64,000 nucleotides of DNA, taken from positions 1 to 64,000 of the forward strand of contig JAHABC010000001.1 of assembly GCA_018376535.1 (NCBI GenBank), in the 5' to 3' direction. Source of the stretch: Ruminococcus sp. (lineage in GTDB: Bacteria; Bacillota; Clostridia; Oscillospirales; Ruminococcaceae). The notes below the pieces were generated by a model that worked only from the letters and a program-made list of their open reading frames with translations, did no database searches and was not told the DNA's origin. Below, piece by piece: positions 35,783 through 45,560 of the stretch (the stretch's first letter is position 1; every line of letters begins with the position of its first letter). The position numbers and the translations under genes were made by a program.

Positions 35783-36751
35783 TTATTGTAGAGTAGTAAC
35801 TATAAAGCCATCTATATTATCACCCGATATTGAGTAATATCTATCTTTAGGCACTGGAATATCTGTACTATCGCCCGTAGCTTGAACATAGTATATTTCA
35901 TAATTAATATCGCCTAAGGTAACGTATAGATGTTCTTTGTAGAAGTCATACTGTTTAAGAAATTCGACATAATCTTCAAGGCACAAATTTTTATCTTGCA
36001 TTATATTAGAGTGTGGAACGCCAACGTATCTAAAGTGGTTAGGAGTATATTGAACTCCAGTAACTTCTGCACTAGCCTCTGAATATCTAAGGATAAAACC
36101 GTACTTATAACAATTGCTTTCAATCCAAGAGTAGTCGCCAGTACCATCGAAATCCAAAATTTGCGAACCTGTAACTAACTTGAAATCCAAAGCATATCCC
36201 GAACAGTTATCAGAAGTACCATCGGATTGGTCATTAGAACTATCAGTATAGCCGTTTACCACGGTGACGTAGTTTATACCATATTGAGCATAAAAGTCGT
36301 CCATCATGTTATTAAAAGGTTCCATAGCGTCCTCACATAGCTGAATTTCAAAAGTAGATACTTTATATCCCGAACCCATATCATAATAGAAGTTTGTCAA
36401 CTTATCGGATATATCTGGAAAGTTAGTAGGGTGCGATGGGTTAATAACGGATAGACTTCCCTTAGAAATATCTGCTATACTTTTGCTTACTATATTATAC
36501 ATAGAAACGTCTATAGATTGTGTAGTTTCAGTTGAGCTATCATCTGTAGATGGCACATCAGTAGATGTAGTTTGTACAGTCTGTTGAGTAACAATAGCAT
36601 TATTAGTAGCTTCCATATTATTACTTTTATTTAAAGTTCTTGAAACGAAATCCCAGACTAATATCATAACTATAACTGCTCCTAATAGTAAGCACCAGCC
36701 CTTAATACTAATCTTTCTACGAACATTTTTGCTGATATCTATTTTTTTCAT
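35783..36751 (-). CDS. VanY/M15B D,D-carboxypeptidase-like protein with altered active site
   Basis: 322 aa. A basic N-terminus and one membrane segment (about 18-40) are followed by a Ser/Thr-rich linker (about 45-80) and an extracytoplasmic domain that aligns with M15B peptidases (VVNGYTDSS, SGYALDF, NCYKYGFILRYSEASAEVTG, PNHFRYVGVPHSNIM). Two catalytic positions are changed: the zinc-ligand His of the SxHxxG motif is Asn182, and the catalytic Glu of ExxH is Thr236 (HF at 239-240 is kept). It is therefore probably inactive as an enzyme and may bind cell wall instead. Wrong alignment is the main alternative. Confidence 0.8.
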   Translation of the reverse strand: MKKIDISKNVRRKISIKGWCLLLGAVIVMILVWDFVSRTLNKSNNMEATNNAIVTQQTVQTTSTDVPSTDDSSTETTQSIDVSMYNIVSKSIADISKGSLSVINPSHPTNFPDISDKLTNFYYDMGSGYKVSTFEIQLCEDAMEPFNNMMDDFYAQYGINYVTVVNGYTDSSNDQSDGTSDNCSGYALDFKLVTGSQILDFDGTGDYSWIESNCYKYGFILRYSEASAEVTGVQYTPNHFRYVGVPHSNIMQDKNLCLEDYVEFLKQYDFYKEHLYVTLGDINYEIYYVQATGDSTDIPVPKDRYYSISGDNIDGFIVTTLQ

Positions 36752-36873
36752 TAATATCCATCAACCTCCTGCAATGATACATAATATTAGTTTACCAAAA
36801 AACCTTAAATATGTCAACATATTTCTATCAATTAGAAAATACATGAAAAAAACAATAAAAATAGAAAAAACAC

Positions 36874-36902
36874 TTGAATTTTTTCGGATTTTATGCTAAA
36901 AT
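36874..36902 (+). promoter_or_regulatory. promoter of the lipoprotein gene
   Basis: TTGAAT (36874-36879), 17-base spacer, TAAAAT (36897-36902), about 60 bases before the lipoprotein ATG. Confidence 0.65.
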
Positions 36903-36962
36903 AATGTTTTAAGGTATGTTTAATATGTTATATCAAAATATATAATCTTAGGAGGATTTTTT

Positions 36963-37502
36963 ATGAAAAAGAAAATAATGCTTTTAACTGCTGTGCTATT
37001 AATGTGTTCTTCTATGATGTTTGGTTGTAGTAGTTCACAAACTGATAATAATACTAATGCTGACAATAGTTCCAATACAAATTCTAATTCCAACAATTCT
37101 AGCAAAAGTAACACTAAGTGGCAAAAAACTATAGATGCAGTTTCCAATTCTGCTTTAGATACTAAGACTTATCCATATGCCAACGATATATATATATCTG
37201 TAAGTGACGATAAAAAGTTGGTAGACTATACTGTAATAGTAGCCAATGATACTACTCCTGAACAGGCTGTCGAATATGCTACAGATTTAATAAAAATGTT
37301 CAATGATACTGCTAGTGAAAAAGATAGTTCTATTACTAAAAGTTCCGATAATAACTACGGAAGTCTTTTCGATGAGTACGATGTATTAATGACTATAGCT
37401 ACTGAAGAAAGTGTTCTTAATGAAAAAGATTGGTTAGTTTGTCAAACTATAAAGGCTGGAGAACACACTCCAATACAAGCTGGTGGATTTTCTGGCAACT
37501 AG
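36963..37502 (+). CDS. secreted lipoprotein of unknown function
   Basis: 179 aa. A signal peptide with lipobox (SSMMFGC, cysteine at about residue 20) is followed by a low-complexity Asn/Ser linker to about residue 50, then a small alpha/beta domain without a family I recognise (residues about 55-179, containing TYPYANDIYISVSDDKK). It would be anchored to the outer face of the membrane. Ribosome site AGGAGG and its own promoter. It precedes dnaG by about 90 bases, with no functional link visible. Confidence 0.85.
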   Translation: MKKKIMLLTAVLLMCSSMMFGCSSSQTDNNTNADNSSNTNSNSNNSSKSNTKWQKTIDAVSNSALDTKTYPYANDIYISVSDDKKLVDYTVIVANDTTPEQAVEYATDLIKMFNDTASEKDSSITKSSDNNYGSLFDEYDVLMTIATEESVLNEKDWLVCQTIKAGEHTPIQAGGFSGN

Positions 37503-37603
37503 TTTACCATACTATCTTTAGAATTTTTTATCTATATTTGAGTAATAATAACTATATGTACAGTGTAACGAAGTTTACTTTATTTCATTAAGGAGTGGTT
37601 TGT

Positions 37604-39436
37604 TTGCCTATAAATGATGACTTTAAACATCAAGTAAAGTCAGCTAATCCATTAGAAAGCGTTATTGGTGAATATGTAACACTAAAACGAAGTGGAAGAA
37701 ACTATGTCTGTTGTTGCCCGTTTCACTCAGAAAAAACGCCATCTTTTTACATTAATGTGGAAGATGGTTTCTATAAGTGTTTTGGTTGTGGTGAAAGTGG
37801 TGATGTTTTCTCTTTTATTATGAAAAGAGAAAATTTGGACTTTATAGATGCTCTAAAGTTTTTAGCCGAACGTGCAGGTATTCCAATGCCAAAATGGGAT
37901 AAATCTCTTAAATCGGAAAAAAATTCTCAAGAGAGAAATATGATATTGAATATTAATCGTGAAGCCAGATTGTACTTTTATAAAAATTTATTAAGTTCTA
38001 AAATAGCCATACAACATATTAAGTTTAAAAGAAATCTTTCAGCAAATACTGCTTTAAGAGTATACAATATGGGTTTTGCCTCTGAAGGATATTTAACCTT
38101 AGTAGGCTATCTGCGTCAATTGGGATTTAACGATATGGATATTGCAAAATCTGGACTTGCCCATATGAACTCTGCTGGAGTAATATACGACTTCTTTAGA
38201 ACTAGATTGATGATTCCTATTATAGATATTAGAGGTAACGTTATCGCTTTTGGTGGTCGTACTTTAGATAATTCAACTCCTAAGTACTTAAACTCTCCAG
38301 ATACGCCAGTATTTAAAAAGAGTGAACAGTTATTCTCATTAAATATAGCCAAAAAGCACACCAGCCAAAACAGAAGTATAATATTAGCTGAAGGTTATAT
38401 GGACGTTATTGCTCTATATGAGGCTGGTTTTAAAAATGCTGTTGCATCGTTAGGAACGTCTTTAACTCCCGAACAGGTTAGCATTATAAAACGTTACGCT
38501 GATGAGGTTATTATCTGTTATGATAACGACTCTGCTGGTATAAAAGCCACCGACAGAGCTATTTCCCTATTTCTAAACTCATCGGCAGATAAAGAGTTGA
38601 AAGTTAAAGTATTACAAGTAAAAGGTGCTAAAGACCCCGATGAGTACATTAGAGCCTTTGGTAAAGATAAGTTTCAACTTCTATTAGATGACTCCGTAGA
38701 TGCTATAGACTTTCAACTAAATCAAGCTAGAACAGATTTAAACCTAAATACTAACTCTGGTAAGATTGAAATGCTAAAACGTAGTGCTAATATCTTGGCA
38801 CAAATTCAAAATGTATCTTCTAGGGAAGTATATGTATCGTCAGTAGCTAGAGAGTGCAATATTGAAACTAATACCTTTTTGGAAACTGTAGACTCTGTAA
38901 TAAATAAGAATAATAAAGTTCATGCTAAAAGAGTATATAATAACAACAGATTTTTTAACACTCCCATTAAAAATAGCACTAATAACAACGGCTACATAAA
39001 CACTTTTGATACTACTTCTCAAGCAAAGATATTCAACTCGGAACGTGAAATAATTGCCTATATTTCAACATTCTACGATTTAATTCCATATGCTATGGAA
39101 AGTCTATCTGTAGATAACTTTAAATCTGATAGGCATAAACATATATTTAAAGCCATCTGCGACCACGCAGAAACTTTAATAGATTTAAATGACAAATCTA
39201 TAATACACGGAGATTTAAATGAAGATGATTTTGAATACTTCTTAAATCTTTGTGAAAACTATAAAAATATTATTGTTGAGTATGATATGGCTCAAAAAGG
39301 TCTACAAGACTGCATTAAAAATTTGTTGGATAGTTCTATAACGTTCAATAATGATAGTGAAAACAAACTATTAGACCTCCATAAACTCAAGAATAAAAAA
39401 TTGCAAGAACAAAAACACAAAACATTACCTAGGTAG
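37604..39436 (+). CDS. dnaG: DNA primase
   Basis: 610 aa. The start is taken as TTG at 37604 (AAGGAG eight bases before); a GTG three codons earlier touches the ribosome site. The N-terminal CHC2 zinc finger ([13 protein letters not shown], then [17 protein letters not shown]), TOPRIM domain ([24 protein letters not shown]) and the C-terminal DnaB-binding helices are present. It makes RNA primers for replication. It is directly followed by rpoD, the classical macromolecular synthesis operon (rpsU is not in it here). Confidence 0.95.
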   Translation: MPINDDFKHQVKSANPLESVIGEYVTLKRSGRNYVCCCPFHSEKTPSFYINVEDGFYKCFGCGESGDVFSFIMKRENLDFIDALKFLAERAGIPMPKWDKSLKSEKNSQERNMILNINREARLYFYKNLLSSKIAIQHIKFKRNLSANTALRVYNMGFASEGYLTLVGYLRQLGFNDMDIAKSGLAHMNSAGVIYDFFRTRLMIPIIDIRGNVIAFGGRTLDNSTPKYLNSPDTPVFKKSEQLFSLNIAKKHTSQNRSIILAEGYMDVIALYEAGFKNAVASLGTSLTPEQVSIIKRYADEVIICYDNDSAGIKATDRAISLFLNSSADKELKVKVLQVKGAKDPDEYIRAFGKDKFQLLLDDSVDAIDFQLNQARTDLNLNTNSGKIEMLKRSANILAQIQNVSSREVYVSSVARECNIETNTFLETVDSVINKNNKVHAKRVYNNNRFFNTPIKNSTNNNGYINTFDTTSQAKIFNSEREIIAYISTFYDLIPYAMESLSVDNFKSDRHKHIFKAICDHAETLIDLNDKSIIHGDLNEDDFEYFLNLCENYKNIIVEYDMAQKGLQDCIKNLLDSSITFNNDSENKLLDLHKLKNKKLQEQKHKTLPR

Positions 39437-39447
39437 GAGGAATTTTT

Positions 39448-40521
39448 ATGTCAGATAAAAAAATGGCTTTCGAGAATCTAATGGAACATGGTAAGCTAAC
39501 TGGTAAACTTACTACTAAGGAAATTACCGATGCCTTAGAAGAATCCGACTTCGATAGCGACCAAATGGACTCTTTCTATGAAAACTGTTCAAACCTTAAT
39601 ATTGAAATTATTGACGACTTTACTCCAGAAGATATGGACTTAAAGTTGGATATGTCAGACGATTTAGAAACTGCTCTTTCTACTGAGGGTATAGCTATTG
39701 ACGACCCCGTTAAGATATACCTTAAAGAAATAGGTAGAGTTCCCCTCTTAACTCCAGAAGAAGAACACGAACTAGCTGAACGTATGGCTAAAGGTGACCC
39801 TGCTGCTAAAAAAAGACTCTCTGAGGCTAACCTTAGATTAGTAGTTAGTATTGCTAAACGTTATGGTGGCAGAGGTATGCAGTTCTTAGATTTAATTCAA
39901 GAGGGTAATCTAGGTCTTATAAAGGCTGTAGAAAAGTTTGACCATACTAAAGGTTTTAAATTCTCAACTTACGCTACTTGGTGGATTAGACAAGCTATAA
40001 CTAGAGCTATTGCCGACCAAGCTAGAACTATTAGAATACCTGTCCATATGGTGGAAACTATTACTAAAGTTAAAAAGACATCTAGTCAACTACTACACGA
40101 AAACGGTCACGACCCTACTGCTGAAGAAATCGCTGAAAGACTAAACATTCAAGTGGATAAAGTTAGAGAGATTATGCGTATCGCTCAAGACCCAGTATCG
40201 CTTGAAACTCCTATAGGTGAAGAAGAAGATAGTCACCTCGGCGACTTTATCCCAGATGATGACGCTCCTGCTCCTGCTGAGGCAGCATCTTTAATACTTC
40301 TTAAAGAACAGCTAAATAAAATTTTAGGAACTCTTACTGAACGTGAGGCTAAAGTTCTAAAGTTGCGTTTTGGTCTTGAAGATGGTCGTTCTCGTACCCT
40401 TGAAGAAGTTGGCAAAGAGTTCGATGTAACTAGAGAACGTATTCGCCAAATAGAAGCTAAGGCTCTTAGAAAACTTCGTCACCCTAGCAGAAGTAAACAA
40501 GTTAAAGACTTCTTAGATTAA
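39448..40521 (+). CDS. rpoD: RNA polymerase primary sigma factor (SigA)
   Basis: 357 aa, of the short Gram-positive type. Region 1.1 is a small N-terminal domain; regions 1.2-2 carry [37 protein letters not shown] and [20 protein letters not shown]; region 3 is [14 protein letters not shown]; region 4 is [20 protein letters not shown]. It directs housekeeping transcription from TTGACA/TATAAT promoters, of which several lie in this window. 11 bases after dnaG. Confidence 0.97.
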   Translation: MSDKKMAFENLMEHGKLTGKLTTKEITDALEESDFDSDQMDSFYENCSNLNIEIIDDFTPEDMDLKLDMSDDLETALSTEGIAIDDPVKIYLKEIGRVPLLTPEEEHELAERMAKGDPAAKKRLSEANLRLVVSIAKRYGGRGMQFLDLIQEGNLGLIKAVEKFDHTKGFKFSTYATWWIRQAITRAIADQARTIRIPVHMVETITKVKKTSSQLLHENGHDPTAEEIAERLNIQVDKVREIMRIAQDPVSLETPIGEEEDSHLGDFIPDDDAPAPAEAASLILLKEQLNKILGTLTEREAKVLKLRFGLEDGRSRTLEEVGKEFDVTRERIRQIEAKALRKLRHPSRSKQVKDFLD

Positions 40522-40538
40522 TTTGGAGGTTTCTAACC

Positions 40539-40946
40539 ATGCAAATGAACCTTGAATGCGACTACGCTATTAGAATCGTTGATGTTATCGCTAATGCTAA
40601 CACTAGAATAGATGCTAAAACAATATCTGAACGTAGTTGTGTTAGTCTTAGATTTTCTTTGAAAATTCTGCATAAGTTAGTTACTAATGGAATAGTAGTA
40701 TCTTTTATGGGTACTAATGGAGGTTATGAATTAGCTAAATCCCCTAGTGATATATCACTATATGATATAGTTTGTATTATAGATGGTGAGTATCATTTTA
40801 ATCGTTGTATTGATGATAACTATATATGTTCACGTCATGGCAAAGATAAACAGTGTCAATTCCATAACATATACTGTCAAATAACTAACTATACTGTTGA
40901 AAAATTAAAGTCTTATACTTTTGATATGTTCTTAGATACTAAATAG
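40539..40946 (+). CDS. Rrf2-family transcriptional regulator (probable Fe-S sensor)
   Basis: 135 aa. The winged HTH includes DYAIRIVDVIANAN, AKTISERSCVSLRFSLKILH and GTNGGYELAKSPSDISLYDIV, as in Rrf2/IscR/NsrR. Cysteines at about 90, 97, 106 and 113 in the C-terminal arm are placed as in iron-sulfur-binding members, though spaced more widely than the IscR set. Target and signal are unknown. It follows rpoD by 17 bases and precedes a terminator, so it shares the dnaG-rpoD mRNA; that is common in Clostridia. Confidence 0.85.
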   Translation: MQMNLECDYAIRIVDVIANANTRIDAKTISERSCVSLRFSLKILHKLVTNGIVVSFMGTNGGYELAKSPSDISLYDIVCIIDGEYHFNRCIDDNYICSRHGKDKQCQFHNIYCQITNYTVEKLKSYTFDMFLDTK

Positions 40947-40961
40947 TATCTAAAGCTACAT

Positions 40962-40994
40962 AAAAAATCCACTCATACGTTGAGTGGATTTTTT
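40962..40994. terminator. bidirectional terminator after dnaG-rpoD-rrf2
   Basis: Perfect 14-bp stem AAAAAATCCACTCA / TGAGTGGATTTTTT, 5-base loop. T-rich on both strands, shared with the convergent U32-like gene. Confidence 0.92.
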
Positions 40995-41005
40995 TAATAT
41001 GTATA

Positions 41006-41941
41006 CTAATCGAATATAGTATGCGTTTGAATAACACCGTTTTGTTGTAGACTCAATAGTAGAGTAAATCTAGCCTCATCACGATATTCAGGTTTTGCCA
41101 TGTAGTACATATAAGTTTCAACCAAATTTAACAGATGGAAAGAACGTCCTTCTATTTTAAAGTTTTCAAAGCCCATAGGAACGTATTTTTCTAATATATC
41201 TGTAGGAGATATATGCGTAGAAAAATCTTTTATTTCAAAAATGGTATGAGATGTATGCTCACATGGAAAAGGTTCGCTTTCAAAAGGCGTATTTGGATAC
41301 TTATTCATATGATTTACATATTCAATTTGAGTTTTTCCTATAGTCTTATAGTGTTCGCCTCTGCGTGAACAGTTAGGTTGACAACATGCATTTACTAAAA
41401 TTTCGCACTTATCTTTATGATTAAGTTTTTCTAACATTTCAAAGTTATTGTTCCAATTGTAGTCTAGCACTACAAGATTATAATCTTTTTCAAGTTCTTG
41501 TTGTAGTAGATTAAAGTCTTTAATTTCCTTACAAGTAGAACTGGTTATCTTGTACTTTGGATAGTTTGTGCGTATATACTTCTCTAATATTGGTGATACT
41601 ACTATAACTTCATTTAAACCATTATTTGCTAACGCTAGACAAGTATTACAATGCTTATCGCTTAGATGTTTCTTTTCTAATACTGGATTTGTAAAAGTAA
41701 ATCTGCAAGGAACTCCCAAATCGTTAAAAGTTTTAAGTATATGTTTTATATCTTTAGGATTGGTACAGACTCCCGAAGTGGTACGCCCACCGTTCCACAT
41801 AGATGGTGGAAACTCTCCATATACTGATGCAATTTCTAAGCCATCATGAAAAAAGTGAGGATACTCTTTAATCATCTTTATAAGTAACAAGTTTACATGA
41901 TAGTTATTGGTGAAACTTGGAATATGAAACCTTATCTTCAT
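41006..41941 (-). CDS. U32-like TIM-barrel protein of unknown function
   Basis: 311 aa. It lacks the standard U32 core, but shares small features with that superfamily: GLEIASVYGEFPPS, a conserved cysteine pair CCQPNCSRRGEHYK near residue 200, and FENFKIEGRS near 270. Two other cysteines (KHCNTC near 100) could complete a metal or Fe-S site. No signal peptide. It follows the 59-aa gene by 13 bases and the PepV gene, so the three are likely one transcript. Function unknown; a modification enzyme acting with a radical or Fe-S centre is one possibility. Confidence 0.7.
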   Translation of the reverse strand: MKIRFHIPSFTNNYHVNLLLIKMIKEYPHFFHDGLEIASVYGEFPPSMWNGGRTTSGVCTNPKDIKHILKTFNDLGVPCRFTFTNPVLEKKHLSDKHCNTCLALANNGLNEVIVVSPILEKYIRTNYPKYKITSSTCKEIKDFNLLQQELEKDYNLVVLDYNWNNNFEMLEKLNHKDKCEILVNACCQPNCSRRGEHYKTIGKTQIEYVNHMNKYPNTPFESEPFPCEHTSHTIFEIKDFSTHISPTDILEKYVPMGFENFKIEGRSFHLLNLVETYMYYMAKPEYRDEARFTLLLSLQQNGVIQTHTIFD

Positions 41942-41954
41942 ACAAAATCACCTA

Positions 41955-42134
41955 CTATTGAGCATCATAATAGGCTTTTTCATCTAAAGCACCTATTTTT
42001 ATTAGATATTTATCATATGCGAAAAGAACTTTATCCACAATATCCTTATCAAGACCAGTTTCATTAATAACGAACTTAGTAAGTTCTTCAGTATCTATTA
42101 CAATCATGTCATCATTTTTATTATTATTTGCCAT
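41955..42134 (-). CDS. small conserved-looking protein (59 aa), unknown function
   Basis: The ATG at 42134 lies behind AAAGGA. The protein begins MANNNKNDDMIVIDTEEL and ends LIKIGALDEKAYYDAQ, mostly helical and acidic, with no membrane segment. The gene fits tightly between PepV (21 bases) and the U32-like gene (13 bases), and codon use resembles its neighbours. I do not recognise a family. Confidence 0.75.
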   Translation of the reverse strand: MANNNKNDDMIVIDTEELTKFVINETGLDKDIVDKVLFAYDKYLIKIGALDEKAYYDAQ

Positions 42135-42155
42135 AAAAAAATCCTTTCAAAAAAA

Positions 42156-43502
42156 CTAAAATTCAGCTTTGCATATATCCACAATAGCACGAGCGAACAT
42201 CTTGCAGTTTAACATAAGACTATCCAACTTGATACTTTCGTCATCACCATGCATATTATTATCTTCATTAGGGAACTCAGCACCAAAAGCTACGCCACCG
42301 TCTATATTATGAACGTAAGTTCCTCCACCGATAGCTTGACAATATGGAGTGTTTCCAGTCTCCTCTTGATATATATTAAGCAAAGATTTTATAAATTCGC
42401 TATTCTCATCGGTATGATGTGGATTTTCTGCCATAGTAACCTCAAAACTATAAGAATATTCTTTCATAGCACTAGCAAGAGTATCAATAATATGTTCCTT
42501 AGAGGTACATATAGGAAAACGAATATCTTGTTTACATAAAAGGCGTCCATTGTGCATGGATATTATGCTAAGTACAGATGTAACATCACCAGATAGACTA
42601 TCTTCAGCGAATATATTCAAAGCGTTGCCATTGCAATCGCCATGAGGGAACATCTTAGCTAGACCTTGTATAGCTAAAGAATTATCAAACTTACTTAGAT
42701 ATTCAATCAAACCAGTTATAGCATTAACTCCCAAATGTGGCGTAGATGCGTGTGCAGAAAGTCCAGTATACTTAACCTTGTAGCCATCTTGGAGTTTTTC
42801 AACCGTAATATTATCGGCTGATGGAACTTCCTTAGACACTATAGCATAGCATTCAGCAGGAACACCATTTATAACAGTTCCACCTTGAATATCTTTTATA
42901 AAGTCGCCTAGATATTCACTACTAAATGAAGTTCTTATCATACCCTTTTCAATGTTTATACATGGATAACTTCCATCTGGAGTAAATACATTAGGAGGCA
43001 TACTTTCGCAAGTAGCATAGTATTCCAAATCACTAGAACCATTTTCCTCATCTGTACCCACTACAAAACGCACATTGCTAGAAAGTTTAATGCCCAAATC
43101 TTTAATAGATTTCATAGCATACAATACGGCAATAGCAGGACCTTTATCATCTATAGCACCACGACCGAACACTTTGCCATCTACAAGAGTAGCTCTAAAA
43201 GGTGGATAGTTCCAATTTTTTTCAATAACAGGAACTACATCTAAATGGCATAGAATACCTAACTTTTCGGTAGTATCATCAAACTTGATAGTTCCCACAT
43301 AGTTTTGAAAGTTAGTAGTTTTAAATCCCATACTTTCAGCCATAGATAAAAATTCATTTAGAACTTTAGCACAATTTAAACCATAAGGCATACTTTCTAA
43401 GGCTTCGCCTTTAACACTTGGTATAGATATTATCTTATCTAAAGAGTTTAACATCTGTTCTTGTTGAGTATCTATGTAGTCGTATAATTTTTGATAGTTC
43501 AT
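42156..43502 (-). CDS. M20 family peptidase, PepV-type dipeptidase
   Basis: 448 aa from the ATG at 43502 behind GGGGGTG. Zinc-site motifs are GILCHLDVVPVIEKNW, FGRGAIDDKGPAIAVLYAMK, VVGTDEENGSSDLEYY, GLSAHASTPHLGVNAI and, near the end, AFGAEFPNEDNNMHGDDESI. This is the dinuclear-zinc arrangement of PepV/dipeptidases. It trims dipeptides, often with an N-terminal beta-Ala or D-Ala, in the cytoplasm. It heads a small operon with the 59-aa gene and the U32-like gene. Confidence 0.93.
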   Translation of the reverse strand: MNYQKLYDYIDTQQEQMLNSLDKIISIPSVKGEALESMPYGLNCAKVLNEFLSMAESMGFKTTNFQNYVGTIKFDDTTEKLGILCHLDVVPVIEKNWNYPPFRATLVDGKVFGRGAIDDKGPAIAVLYAMKSIKDLGIKLSSNVRFVVGTDEENGSSDLEYYATCESMPPNVFTPDGSYPCINIEKGMIRTSFSSEYLGDFIKDIQGGTVINGVPAECYAIVSKEVPSADNITVEKLQDGYKVKYTGLSAHASTPHLGVNAITGLIEYLSKFDNSLAIQGLAKMFPHGDCNGNALNIFAEDSLSGDVTSVLSIISMHNGRLLCKQDIRFPICTSKEHIIDTLASAMKEYSYSFEVTMAENPHHTDENSEFIKSLLNIYQEETGNTPYCQAIGGGTYVHNIDGGVAFGAEFPNEDNNMHGDDESIKLDSLMLNCKMFARAIVDICKAEF

Positions 43503-43595
43503 AAATAGCAACACCCCCATAACAATATCTATATTGTATCACAAATTTAGAATATATTCAAGTAGTACAAGAACATATAATAATTAATAGCAAAA

Positions 43596-43632
43596 AATAA
43601 TATGTAATAATTGCTAATTATTACATATTATT
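43596..43632 (-). terminator. AT-rich terminator of the dockerin-protein gene
   Basis: A perfect 16-bp stem (AATAATATGTAATAAT and its complement) with a 5-base loop. On the minus strand TTTTTTGC follows. Confidence 0.85.
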
Positions 43633-43650
43633 ATCCAATATTTCAAAAAC

Positions 43651-44736
43651 TTAGCTGTTCCAAACCTCATTAAAGTAGTCGGTTCTATTTTGAATGTTTT
43701 CATTAGTAGATTTAACAAACTCACTATTATATTTAAGTGAATTTAAACATTTAGTTAAGATTTTAGCATCTGTATCGAAGGTGCTACTTGGAGCAGTTAC
43801 AAAAGCCATATCATAGACCATATAGTAAGATGTATCTAGTGAACTAGGAAAAGAAGTTCCAAGTAAGTCGTTAACCCAAGTCATATCTTGAACATAGTCG
43901 CCAAAGTTGACGATAGTTCCAGAAAACATACCCTTGCAAGAGTTACCCTTACCATCATTAAAAGATGCTACTACTGTTTTGCAATCCATAACGCTACTAG
44001 AAGTGAAATAAGATGGTACAGTTTTATTATACTCTTGTATAGTCTTAAAGTTATTAATGCTCAAAAGATTTGCATTAGATAAATCTAAAGTATTAGACTT
44101 TGCCCAAGTTGAAAAATCGTTAAAGTTGGAATACAAAGTACTTACAGTAGAATTTTCTATATATGGAGCATCTGCAAACATTTGATACGCTGAACCACCA
44201 TAACTTGCGTAAAACTGCCAATATTCTTTAGATGCTTTACTCTTTAAAACTGGTTCAGCTTTTAAACGTACAAATATTTGATATTCTGGATTATTCTCAT
44301 CATATACCACCAAAGTGTGAGCCATTTCTAAGCCACCCTCTTGAACTTTCCAGCCCTTTGGAATTTGAATAGATAGATATGAACTAGTATAAGTTTCGGT
44401 TTCTGTTGGCATTTTTGATGTAGTAGTATCCATATACCTAATATCTTCAAAACCTAGGAGTATTCTTTTTAGAAGTAGTAAGTCTGCTGAGGAAAGTTTT
44501 CCATCGCCGTCTACATCTGCTTGAGGATTAGTATTCAAGATAGTATCAAAGTCGTAATCAGAGGACAAACCTAATAGACATTTTTTTACGTTTAATAAAT
44601 CTAAAGTATTTAACTTACCATCTTGATTAATATCGCCTCTAATATTAGATGTATCTGCATTACACAACATAGTCGGTGATACACAACCTACTGAACACAT
44701 AACAGTAGCTAATAAAGTAGTTACTAACTTTTTCAT
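43651..44736 (-). CDS. secreted protein with N-terminal type I dockerin
   Basis: 361 aa. A signal peptide (1 to about 27) is followed at about 34-96 by a dockerin with two calcium-binding repeats (GDINQDGKLNTLDLLNVKKC and ADVDGDGKLSSADLLLLKRI). The remaining 260 residues form a domain I do not recognise, with SSYLSIQIPKGWKVQEGG and LVVYDENNPEYQIFVRLKAE. No catalytic motif was found. The dockerin should dock the protein to a cohesin-bearing scaffoldin outside the cell. Dockerins are usually at the C-terminus, so this placement is unusual. Confidence 0.88.
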   Translation of the reverse strand: MKKLVTTLLATVMCSVGCVSPTMLCNADTSNIRGDINQDGKLNTLDLLNVKKCLLGLSSDYDFDTILNTNPQADVDGDGKLSSADLLLLKRILLGFEDIRYMDTTTSKMPTETETYTSSYLSIQIPKGWKVQEGGLEMAHTLVVYDENNPEYQIFVRLKAEPVLKSKASKEYWQFYASYGGSAYQMFADAPYIENSTVSTLYSNFNDFSTWAKSNTLDLSNANLLSINNFKTIQEYNKTVPSYFTSSSVMDCKTVVASFNDGKGNSCKGMFSGTIVNFGDYVQDMTWVNDLLGTSFPSSLDTSYYMVYDMAFVTAPSSTFDTDAKILTKCLNSLKYNSEFVKSTNENIQNRTDYFNEVWNS

Positions 44737-44899
44737 AAAAAATCCCTCCTAAATAATAGACAGTATATAATATCCATATTTATGAAATAATTATAACCTA
44801 AATTGATAAAAAAGTCAATATGAAAACTTGTTTTTTGTATATTTTCACAAAAAGTTGTATAAATATAGTGCATAATGTATAATATTTCCAATTAAAGAT

Positions 44900-44932
44900 A
44901 AAGGCAACACTCTATTTAAGAATGTTGCCTTT
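44900..44932 (-). terminator. terminator after terD
   Basis: A 14-bp stem (AAAGGCAACACTCT / AGAATGTTGCCTTT, one mismatch) and 5-base loop; the minus strand continues ATCTTTAATT. Confidence 0.8.
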
Positions 44933-44956
44933 AAAAGTATTACTCAAGGATATATT

Positions 44957-45538
44957 CTAACCAGCATTTAAACCATAGTTAGCACATAGAGCAGCAAGTC
45001 CACCTTGGAAACCACTTCCAATAGCTTGGAACTTCCATTCGCCATTATTACGATATAGTTCTGCAATAACTAGAGCAGTTTCTATAGAAAAATCTTCGCT
45101 AAGGTCGTAACGCATCAATTCGACATTATTAGCAACATCGACAATTCTAATAAAAGCGTTGCTTACTTGTCCGAAGTTTTGCTTTCTAGTTTCATAATCG
45201 TAGATGGTAACAGTAAAAGCTATTCTATCGATATTAGCAGGAACAAGACTTAAATCTATGTTAACCTGTTCATCGTCGCCATCACCCTCACCAGTACGAT
45301 TATCACCCATATACTGTACAGAACCACTTGGGTGTGTTGGATTGTTATAGAATATAAAATCACTATCGGAAGTTGCTTTGCCAGTAGCATCTACAAGAAA
45401 TATAGATGCATCAAGGTCGAAATCAGCACTACCATCATACTTATTAGTATCCCAGCCAAGACCTACTAATATTTTAGAAAGTCCTGGATTAGTTTTAGTC
45501 AAATCAATCTTCTGACCCTTTTTCAAACTTATAGCCAT
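44957..45538 (-). CDS. TerD-family protein (calcium-binding stress protein)
   Basis: 193 aa. [20 protein letters not shown] is the usual TerD start. Calcium-binding residues are in [15 protein letters not shown] and [19 protein letters not shown], and [19 protein letters not shown] closes the domain. TerD proteins take part in tellurite, envelope and phage stress responses, usually in ter clusters with TerC and TerB. Here it is single, 22 bases downstream of the xylanase gene and apparently cotranscribed with it. Confidence 0.93.
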   Translation of the reverse strand: MAISLKKGQKIDLTKTNPGLSKILVGLGWDTNKYDGSADFDLDASIFLVDATGKATSDSDFIFYNNPTHPSGSVQYMGDNRTGEGDGDDEQVNIDLSLVPANIDRIAFTVTIYDYETRKQNFGQVSNAFIRIVDVANNVELMRYDLSEDFSIETALVIAELYRNNGEWKFQAIGSGFQGGLAALCANYGLNAG

Positions 45539-45560
45539 AATAAAAACTCCTTTAAAACAA

